This document shows, one piece after another, positions 24,425 through 34,300 of a stretch of 35,528 nucleotides of DNA. This stretch comes from UBA9642 sp964545585 (GTDB lineage Archaea; Nanobdellota; Nanobdellia; Woesearchaeales; UBA9642). The notes below the pieces were generated by a model. It had not been told where the DNA came from. It did no database searches and saw nothing but the letters and a program-made list of their open reading frames with translations. The position numbers and the translations under genes were made by a program. Each line of letters begins with the position of its first letter. The stretch's first letter is position 1. The stretch spans positions 1-35,528 of the forward strand of contig CAZJFT010000006.1 of NCBI GenBank assembly GCA_964545585.1, written 5' to 3'.

Positions 24425-24545
24425 TGATGTTGCTATTAAGATACAAAAAGATAATTACAAAAAATAATAAATTAAAATCATACCAGAATAATCGCTGATT
24501 CATAATCAATAATTTATAAACAATAACTTTAGGCAAAAACATAAC

Positions 24546-24556
24546 ATATTTAAATA
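24546..24556 (+). promoter_or_regulatory. TATA box for the 1267-residue and giant surface protein genes
   Basis: ACATATTTAAATACT lies about 40 nt before the ATG at 24592; GGTGGG at about 24581-24586 lies between and would be the ribosome binding site. Because the next gene starts 1 nt after this gene's stop, this promoter probably drives both. Confidence 0.6.
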
Positions 24557-24591
24557 CTAATGGCGGGTTATAGAGGAAAGGGTGGGTATTG

Positions 24592-27500
24592 ATGAGATTC
24601 AATAGATTATGGATACTATTAACACTGTTCATGGTTGGTTTTCTAATGCACGCATATGATGCATATGCCGGGTGTTGTGTGCCGTTCTCTCAAGGCCTTG
24701 AATGCCAGAATGCGGCAACACAGGGTGAATGTGACCTGCAATTCTACACTTTCAATACGCAAAATTGCAACCTTATACCGCAAGAATGCAATCCTGGATG
24801 CTGCTGTGTGACTGGTGGCGGACAGATGCTCCTTAACCAAGTATGTACTAATCTTGGTGGGACATTCTATTATAATGTTCAAGAACCGCAATGCAATGAT
24901 CATTGCAATGGACAACCACTCACAGGATATCTTTTGGCAGGGATCATAAAAAATAATACTAATGGCGTACTTTTCGAAGTTAAAGACGCGACAGTAACAT
25001 TAGTTGATAGGGGCGGAGTAAACACCTTAAGTGGGGACGGAGGATATTTTTCTTTCAGCAATGTCGCACCCGGTCCAGTAAGCATACTTGCAGAGAAAGG
25101 CGAATGCAGTGCAGAACTTTATTATACTCTTACACAGAATACTAATGATTTAGAGATAGTTATGAATTGCTGTCAATATGATTGCGAGTTAGGACCATGC
25201 ATAAATGGTCAGCAGACAAATACTTGCGTCGGCACTCAAGAATGCGCAATCCCACAGTATGAGGAGAATCTCACATGCTCTGCACCATTATGCGAATGGG
25301 ATTGCAGTGAATGGAATCCTCCAGAGGGCACACCTTGTCCCCCAGGACAGACACAGAGGACAAGAACATGTACAGTGATACAGACTCCAGAATGTGTTGT
25401 CGGTCCAGCTCCTGACTTGACATTATCTTGCGGCACTAGCGGCGGTGGAGCTACATGCGGTGATGGATTCATAAATGTTGCAGGAGAAGAATGTGATTTC
25501 AATCTCACAACCGGTTTAGGCCAAAGCACATGCCAGGCACCATACAATAATATCAATTGGTGTTATATGAGCAATTGCACTTGCAGATATCCAGAGATAC
25601 CTGATGATTGTGTCAATGAGGCGACAGGAGCAAGCAACGTGCAGACACTTGCCGTATACAATCAAAGACAGTTAAATGTCACATGGGACCTTTCCAATCC
25701 ATGCGGGGATTGGGTCGATAATTATATGGTGTATGGATGTAGGAACAGTACGCACTGCAATTTCTTCCCCAGATCACCCGCGTTGTCGAATAATATAGAT
25801 GATTTCTTGGTAGTAGATTCTCTCAGTTTCAGATTATATGCGAGAAATGATTACTGTTTCAAGATACGGACAGAATTCAACAGTTCAGTCAATTCTTCTA
25901 TCAGGGTACAATGGTCTGATCCCTCATGCAAGATTATGGGTGATGAAGTGTGCTTGAACCCTCATCCAGACAAACGGTGCGGGACATGGCAGGGACAGAA
26001 TGGGGTCCTGAGCTGCACTCCAGACAATTTCGTAGTTGTCGATCCTGTTTGCAATGCGGGAACATACTGTGGAACTAATGAATTAGGAGAATTGACTTGT
26101 TTGACAGCCTCTGCATGCGACAGGTGCAATGGATTATTCGGAATATTCGGATATCAAGGATTCGAGATATCTGATGAAGGAGAGACATTGACATGCCCAG
26201 GACCGTCATTGACTGTAATACCTGAACAGAGAGTTGCAAGCAAAGGCAATATATTCGGAGGATGCTATCTTGATTATTCCTATACATCAGTCGACAAGAC
26301 ATATTCTTGCGAGAATGTGACATCATGCTATGATTATAAGTCAAGGCTTTCATGCGAGCAGGATTATTGTACAAGATTCCAGGATGGGGAATCCAACATG
26401 TGCGAATGGGCTGATTACAACGAAGTATTCAACCAGGGCGTATGCAGGCCGAAGAAAGAATATGTAGATTTAGGATTGGCAATACAGAACTGCTCATTAT
26501 GCGATGACCCATTCTATAACAAGATATATGGTGAATGCACAGAAGACACTTGCGAATTATATGGATACTGCTTCTATAAGAAAAGTACAGGCGAATGTCT
26601 CGATGGAAATTATGTCACATGTGACGTTTATGACAATGAAGCAGACTGCACCGGCGGCGTGCCAGTCAAAGTAGATACATACTGGACAATTGCCGGCGGA
26701 ACAACAAAGATTGGAGGGACAAACAATCTTCTTAATGCAAGCAACGATTCTATAGGCATAGGACGATGTGAATGGAACGACACTGCGACACAGAAATGCT
26801 ATAGGAATGCAGATAACCTGAATGTGTTACAATCAGTACAAAATGGGACAGATTGTAAAATATCACCGACAAGCGATACAGAAAATAAGACAAGATGCGA
26901 GCGTGACGTGACTCCTCCGATAACAGAGATAACGCCAAAGCAATATTACGGAAGGATAATGGACCTCTCTGATGCTATATCCGTTTCTGATTATTGGCCA
27001 TTAGGGGACAGATCCACTGATTCCATTAATAACAGGAGACATACATGGGTCTATTATTCAATAAATTCTACTCCAATGTATCCAAGATTAGTGTTGCCTA
27101 TAGTGACTAATGGATACAAGATAATAATTGATGATTCTTGGAATCAAGGCATGACATTGAATTTCTATTATTTCGCTGAAGATGCCGCAAAGAACCTTGA
27201 GAACATAAAGAGCTTCAGCTTCATATTCGATAAATTATATCCAGATATCAGCTTGAGCACTTCATTAGAGACATTCGAAGGAGGATTTGAATGGGAGAAT
27301 GGTGTCGTCGGCAATTGGTCAACAAATCTTTACGTGAACATAACATTGAATTCAGAGATAAGCATGCCTGTAGTATGCCATTACAATATCACTCCGATGG
27401 TTAACTATACTGAGGGCGCATGGGAAGATTATTTGAGGTTTGACATTCCCGGTTCAGTCACTCCTCCAAACAATTATATCACACAAGTGCCAGGCACGTT

Positions 27501-28395
27501 AAACACGGCATACATCAACCTATGGCCTGACAGGTATAAGTGGATGATGAACTGCGTAGATGATTCAGGTAACAATATATCTATGAATGGTACACACGTA
27601 ATTGATGGTGATTTGACGATAAACAATCCGTTCCCTATGGATCTGACATACAGGTCAGAAGCCCTACTTCCATTAGACATAAGCATACACACTACAGCTC
27701 CAGGTACATGCAGGTATAGCAGGACAACATCAGATTATTATTCAATGGAGAATACATATAGCGTATCACCTCCTGTGAATGGAGATTATACGCATTCTGA
27801 TTCAATAGAGAATGTGTTCGCGTATGAATTAGAGACTTTAGGAACTATCCCTTCAGGAATATATAGGATATATACTGCATGCGATTTAGTGATCAATGGA
27901 CAGAACAAGATAATAATAGGAGAACCATCAGACATAATACGGTTTGCAGTAGATGATCTTGCACCGAACACCATTCTAAAATACATAAATAGGGACAATA
28001 ACGGAGGGGGAGATCCTATGCCGTTCTATAACAATGAGACATTAGAACATGTAGACCTATACTTGTATATCAATGACTCCGCCCCAATACTCCATGACGG
28101 AAATGACATGTCATTCGGACCACAAGAAACTTATTATTGCATAGCCAGCGTATTGAGGAATATCTCCTGTCAGATGAAATTATACAATGTGACAGAATTA
28201 GGCGAGCAACCGATAGAATTCGATTATACAGAAAAGTATCAAGGAAGTGATTCAGAATTTGGTCCATTCCCACAATTCTGTTATTATAGCAGAGACTTAG
28301 GGATGAATCAGGAATCGACAAGATGTATAACGCTGAGATTCAGGAATAAGGATTTCGCAGAGCCTGTAATAAACATTTTTGAGACATCAGAATAA
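24592..28395 (+). CDS. Secreted multidomain Cys-rich surface protein, 1267 aa
   Basis: The ATG at 24592 follows GGTGGG and gives a signal peptide (MRFNRLWILLTLFMVGFLMH, cleavage near AYA-G). AYAGC is close to a lipobox but has Tyr at -3, so lipid anchoring is uncertain. In order: Cys-rich start (about 28-100); a carboxypeptidase-regulatory-like Ig domain (about 107-185, SGDGGYFSFSNVAPGPV); a thrombospondin-type-1-like stretch (about 233-285, CEWDCSEW and QRTRTCT); one CGDG module (about 288, CGDGFINVAGEECD) like those of the next gene; a fibronectin type III-like domain (about 340-445, QLNVTWDLSNPC); a long Cys-rich middle (about 450-770); and Ig/beta-sandwich domains to the end, starting PPITEI at about 773. 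Many sequons. Likely an adhesin or envelope protein. Confidence 0.78.
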   Translation: MRFNRLWILLTLFMVGFLMHAYDAYAGCCVPFSQGLECQNAATQGECDLQFYTFNTQNCNLIPQECNPGCCCVTGGGQMLLNQVCTNLGGTFYYNVQEPQCNDHCNGQPLTGYLLAGIIKNNTNGVLFEVKDATVTLVDRGGVNTLSGDGGYFSFSNVAPGPVSILAEKGECSAELYYTLTQNTNDLEIVMNCCQYDCELGPCINGQQTNTCVGTQECAIPQYEENLTCSAPLCEWDCSEWNPPEGTPCPPGQTQRTRTCTVIQTPECVVGPAPDLTLSCGTSGGGATCGDGFINVAGEECDFNLTTGLGQSTCQAPYNNINWCYMSNCTCRYPEIPDDCVNEATGASNVQTLAVYNQRQLNVTWDLSNPCGDWVDNYMVYGCRNSTHCNFFPRSPALSNNIDDFLVVDSLSFRLYARNDYCFKIRTEFNSSVNSSIRVQWSDPSCKIMGDEVCLNPHPDKRCGTWQGQNGVLSCTPDNFVVVDPVCNAGTYCGTNELGELTCLTASACDRCNGLFGIFGYQGFEISDEGETLTCPGPSLTVIPEQRVASKGNIFGGCYLDYSYTSVDKTYSCENVTSCYDYKSRLSCEQDYCTRFQDGESNMCEWADYNEVFNQGVCRPKKEYVDLGLAIQNCSLCDDPFYNKIYGECTEDTCELYGYCFYKKSTGECLDGNYVTCDVYDNEADCTGGVPVKVDTYWTIAGGTTKIGGTNNLLNASNDSIGIGRCEWNDTATQKCYRNADNLNVLQSVQNGTDCKISPTSDTENKTRCERDVTPPITEITPKQYYGRIMDLSDAISVSDYWPLGDRSTDSINNRRHTWVYYSINSTPMYPRLVLPIVTNGYKIIIDDSWNQGMTLNFYYFAEDAAKNLENIKSFSFIFDKLYPDISLSTSLETFEGGFEWENGVVGNWSTNLYVNITLNSEISMPVVCHYNITPMVNYTEGAWEDYLRFDIPGSVTPPNNYITQVPGTLNTAYINLWPDRYKWMMNCVDDSGNNISMNGTHVIDGDLTINNPFPMDLTYRSEALLPLDISIHTTAPGTCRYSRTTSDYYSMENTYSVSPPVNGDYTHSDSIENVFAYELETLGTIPSGIYRIYTACDLVINGQNKIIIGEPSDIIRFAVDDLAPNTILKYINRDNNGGGDPMPFYNNETLEHVDLYLYINDSAPILHDGNDMSFGPQETYYCIASVLRNISCQMKLYNVTELGEQPIEFDYTEKYQGSDSEFGPFPQFCYYSRDLGMNQESTRCITLRFRNKDFAEPVINIFETSE

Positions 28396-28396
28396 T

Positions 28397-31300
28397 ATGA
28401 TCAATATCAATTCAAGAAAGAGGTCGGGATTAAGCATTTTATATGTGATGTTCTTTCTAGCTTTAGCATTAATGATTCTGCCAGGAACACATGCGGACAC
28501 TTATAATACTTCTAAACCGATCATTGAAGTGAACTATGGAGAAATACCTGTAACTATTCTTGATTATAATCTATCAGACATATACGGAACTAATTGGACG
28601 GTTTTTCCGATAACTGCTCCATTATATGGCCTAAGAGGATATAATTTTACAGTCTCTTTCTTAGACAATGGGGATTATGTATTCTATGTATTGGCGAATG
28701 ATACAGATGGGAATACTGTAGAAGGATATAAAGAGTTCACTATAGCGCATCCGGAAATGGCCGTATGGCTTATAGAACCTATAACTGGAATAGGGAGGAC
28801 TCCTACATATAATATAACTGTAGGGACGCAAAGGATAGCTACGTGCAGATGGAGTACGACAAATTGGCCTTTCAACAATAAGGAAAAATTCGATTTGGAA
28901 TTAGGCGAGCCATTCACCGTAACTGGAAACAGGACCACACATATATTGACGTATACTGCTTCTACTTATCCTATACCTCTTTATGTGTTCTGCAGGAATG
29001 ACATCTATGGCGTCAATCTAAGCGACCTAGCAAATTATGGAAGCACACACTTCATGGTAGGATATGATACAGAACCTCCAGAAATAACTGAATTGGTCGC
29101 AGACCCCAATCCAGTAATAGATCAGAATGATAAACGCACAACAATAAGAGTGGTGACTGATGAGCCGACAGTATGCCATATAACAGGAGGCAATGAAACA
29201 CATATAGGCCACACGAATTGGGGATGGGAGGATAATTATTTTGCAGGAGAAGACCCGTCAGATTATACGAGCTATACGCTGATGCATGAAGAGAACATAT
29301 CTTATAACTCAGTCCCTATCGGAGAGCCATATAATACTAGATATAATATAACATGCTTTGACCGCGCACAATGGAATGATTGGGCATATCAGAATGTCCT
29401 TGTGAACATAAACACTTCATTGAACATAACGCAAGTGACTCCAGCATCCGTCGGAGATTTAACGATAGACTATGAGATAAGGACTAATGTGAACGCAAAC
29501 GGATGCATGATGAAATTGAACGGCGAGCCAGATTGGCAGAATATGACTGCAAACACCGCAAGAAATTTCACTCGTCCAATCACACTCCTCCTCGGAGAGA
29601 ATGATATAGAAGTTTTCTGCTATGCCAGCACTATTGCATTCGCAAACTTCACAGTCACTGCAGACAATGAGCCTCCTGAACTGCAGATTGATGCATTCGA
29701 TTCAACATGCGGTTTAGAGGAGATAAACGTATTCGTCAATGCGACAGACCAAGGGACAGGCATAGATACTGTATGGTATAGGGTTACTGATTCTTCAGAG
29801 CAGGTGATTGTTGGTTGGACAGAGATGGAAGACCCTACAGACACCACATTGACTATAGAAAATCTTGAACTGGAGAATGGCGAGCAATATACTGTGACTG
29901 CATATGCTATAGACAATGCCAACTTATATTCAGGTAATGAGACTGATACGCTTACTGCTACAGGTCCCGATGAGCCCGAATGTGATACTATAGCTCCGAT
30001 AGCGAACATATCTTATGTTGGAGACACTTATCAGAAAAATGTGACTATACAATGTGCGGATGATGTTGGAGGAACAGGATGCAGTGAATCATTCGAGTAT
30101 GCCGGAATAACTGAAGGTTCATGCGCTGATGTAGAATCATATGAGAGCATGACATATACTGAACTTCCTTTAATATTGACTTCTGACACTTTCTTATGTG
30201 TTAGGGTGTCAGATAATGCGTTGCCTCCAAATTATGGGTATGCAAACATGTCAATTCCAGTACAGACCGTTATTTGTGGAAACAATGTTGCAGAGCCAGG
30301 AGTGCTTGGAAGCGATCCAGAACAATGTGATGGTACAGACTTGAGAGAATTTACATGTAATAATTTCCCAGGTTTCAATGGCGGGATACTGGCATGTACT
30401 CCTCCAGATGGAACTTCAGATGAATGCAAGTGGGATACAAGCAATTGTCAGTTAGGGAATCATGGATACTGTGGAGATAATGTGACTAATGATTATTATT
30501 ATGAACAATGCGACGGTACATTTGAAGATGGTGATTGGGGAAATATAGAAGGTTGCACAGACTTCAACTTTACAGGCGGTTCATTATCATGCAATCCATA
30601 CACGATGCCAGAAGGACAGAGATGCATGTTCAACACAAGCGGATGCTATAAGACTCCGAGCAATCCAACGCCAAGATGCGATGGATTTGCAGGATCTTTC
30701 TTGACACTTCTAGATTCAAATGAGCAATGCGAGCCATTCTTGTTTGAAACTATTGGTATTCCCGCATTATCATGTTCAGACTTCGACAGGTTCGGACAGG
30801 GAGAATTAGGATGCACAGATGCATGTCTAATAGACATAAGCGATTGCTCAGCACCTCCTCCAGATCCATTCTGCGGTGATGGAGAGATACAGCCAGAGGG
30901 CAATGAGACATGCGACCCGCCTGGAAGCGAAATACTATGCAGCGATTTAGATGATGGCGCATATACTGGCGGAACAGCTGTTTGTGGTGAAAATTGCAGA
31001 TGGTCAGAATTCCCATGCACACCAGTCCCATATTGTGGAGATAATGAAAGGACAGGAGATGAGCAATGCGATGGTACAGACCTAGGAAATATGGGATGTA
31101 CAGACATAGGATCATACGTTAATGGTACATTATCATGCTTCCCTCAAGGACACCCTAATCAATGTGAATTCGATGAGACAAACTGCGACAGGGGATCAGG
31201 ATATTGTGGAGACGGATTGATAAACAATCCATTCGTAGAGCAATGTGATGGAGAATCATGGGGAGGAATAAGCAAGCAGGCAAATATCGGATGTCAACAA

Positions 31301-34300
31301 TTCGGATTCAGTGGAGGAACATTAGAATGTTATGAACCAGGACAAGAGAATCAATGTATGTTCGACACACACTTATGCACGGATGTATCCTCAAACGATA
31401 TCTGCGGAGACAGGATACTGCAATCAGGAGAGCAGTGCGAAACAGATAAACTTTTCACTCTTCTATGTACGGACTTCGACAGTTATACTGGGGGAGACTT
31501 AGAATGTGATTATTCTACATGCCTATTCGATACTACAGGATGCAATAATGACCCATTATGCGGAAACGGACAGGTAGATAATGGAGAGACATGTGATGGT
31601 AATGATTTCGGAGACTTGAATGATTGCTCAGACTTGAGACCTACATTAACAGGTCCTCTAGAGTGCTTCCCTCCAGGACATCAACAAGAATGTCAGATAA
31701 ACCAGGATGCATGCGAATATCTTGGTGGAGAAGAATATTGTGGAGATGGCATAGTCAATGACTTCCCTAATGAAGTATGTGACAGTACAGATCTGAACGG
31801 ATTATCATGCATAGACCTCGGATTTGTTGGAGGCACATTATCATGTTATGCAGAGGGTACGCCAGATGAATGCAAATTCAATATAGATGAGTGCACTCCC
31901 GCAGTACAATTCGGCTCTTGCGGCGACGGAGTATTGAATGACAATGAGACATGCGATCCAGGAATAGAGCCATTGCCATTGGTATGCACAGACATAGACT
32001 CGTTCGAAGGAGGAACAATAGGATGTTATGCTACAGGACCGGATGAATGCACATATAATATAGAAGGATGTACTCCTCCTGCACCAGGTTATTGCGGTGA
32101 CGGAATAGCTAACGGATTCGAAGAATGTGACTTAGGAGACCTTAGGGGCATGGTATGTACGAGAATAGATGCATACATCGGCGGAGACCTAGGATGTTAT
32201 CCTTCTGATTATCCGATAGAAGAATTAAGATGCACATATGATAAGTCACAATGCGACAGGGGATTCGGTTATTGCGGAGATAATAGGACAAATAATTTCC
32301 CTAATGAGCAATGCGATGGAATACGCGGATTCGGGGAATGGGATTGGGGCAATATAGAAGATTGCACAGATTTAGGATTCTTCAGTGGAACATTAGAATG
32401 CAATGAATGTTGGTTCGATACAAGTGGATGCGTAGACCAGGCATTCCCTGATGTATGTAATAATGGTATATTGAATACAGGAGAACAATGCGAGTCATCA
32501 ATACCATTAGACGTGACTTGCTCCGATTTCGACTCATTCAATGCAGGAGATCTAGAATGTAGCTCAGACTGTAATATAATGATAGATGATTGCTATATAG
32601 CGCCAGCGCAATGCGGGAACGGCCAGATAGATAGTGGAGAGACATGCGACTATCCAGACTTAGGGGGAAGTGAATTATGCGCAGTAAGGGATCCTTCAAA
32701 ATATACTGGCGGTACAGTATCATGCAACCTGCCAGGCACTCCAGGGCAATGTTCAGTTAATTATGATGATTGCGTATATGATCCTTCACTGGAGCCATAT
32801 TGTGGTGATGGAATAGCAAATGGCGTGGAAGATTGTGATGGTGATGATTTCGGGTTGATGACATGCAGTGATATAGGCTCGTTCCAGGGAGGCATACTTG
32901 CATGCAATGCTGATTGTACATTCAATACTGATAATTGTAATGCTGGTCCAGGATATTGTGGTGATAATATAATCAATAATTTCCCTAATGAGCAATGCGA
33001 TGGCGATAGTTGGGGCAATGTAAATAGTTGTATAGACTTCGGATTCACTGGCGGCACATTATCATGCAACCCGCCAGATTCTCCTAACAGGTGCATATTC
33101 AATACAACTATGTGCACAGGCAATGCGGGATTCGGAAGCTGCGGAAATCAAGTGTTGAATAGGGCAGAACAGTGTGAAGTGAACAGGCCATTGACGCTAG
33201 GATGTACAGACTTTGATGCATTCGTAGGCGGAGACATAGAATGTGATTATAGCTTATGCAGATATGATATATCAGGTTGTGAGATATCCCAAGGAAGCGG
33301 TTATTGTGGCGATGACATGATCAATGATTTCCCTAATGAGGAATGTGACGGTACTGATTGGGGTAATATCAATTCTTGTGATGATATAGATCCAGCATTC
33401 ACAAGCGGCACAATCTCATGTTGGGCGCCAGGAACAGGCAATCAATGCATATTCAACACTAATAATTGTGTTTCGGAGAATGGTGAAGGAGAGTGTGGTG
33501 ATGGAGAGATAAACAATGGTGAATCATGCGAGGCTGGAGTGCCATTCGGTGCTACATGCACAGACTTTGATCAATTCATAGGAGGATTGATCGGCTGCGA
33601 TTATTCGACATGCCAATACGATTTATCAGAATGCCAGACAGCAGTAGACCTATACTGTGGTGATGGTATAATAACTCCTGGAATCGGAGAGGAATGTGAC
33701 GGAGAGGTAATAGGCTCAGTCACTGAATGCTCAGAATTCGACAATAGGTTCGTTTCAGGACAATTAGGATGCACGGCAGATTGCCAATATGACCTTTCAG
33801 ACTGCGAAGAGGCAGGAGAGCCATACTGCGGTGATGGAATAGCAAATAGTGAAGAGGAGCAGTGCGACGGCTCAGACTTAAGGTCTCTAAACTGCAATTA
33901 TATAGATACATTTGATGGAGGCATCCTGGGATGCAACTCAGATTGTACATATGATATTAGCAATTGTAATGCTGGTCCAGGATATTGTGGTGATAATATA
34001 ATCAATAATTTCCCGTTCGAGCAATGTGATGGTGATAGTTGGGGCAACATACATTCATGCGCAGCATTCGGATTCACAGGAGGAACATTGACATGCAATC
34101 CTCCAGGATCCCCTCAGAGATGCACATTCAATACTTCATTATGTAGCACTCCGGCTGGATTCAGTACCTGCGGTAATCAGATATTGAATAGGGCAGAGCA
34201 GTGTGAATTGAACAGGCCATTCACGCTCGCATGCGTAGACTTTGACGCATTCACAGGTGGAGATATAGCATGTGATTATGGCTCATGTATATATGATATC

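Noticed and set aside
24425..24545. Possible small RNA or gene in the gap before the 1267-residue gene
   Set aside because: A/T-rich sequence with no stable fold, no frame of note and no RNA gene signature.
30646..31107. Long antisense frames opposite the giant gene (this one and similar ones at 32269-32541, 32761-33123, 33601-33897, 33898-34098, 35011-35265)
   Set aside because: They mirror the repeated coding modules, recur with the same period, and lack start signals; the plus-strand frame is open throughout and has the structured cysteine pattern.
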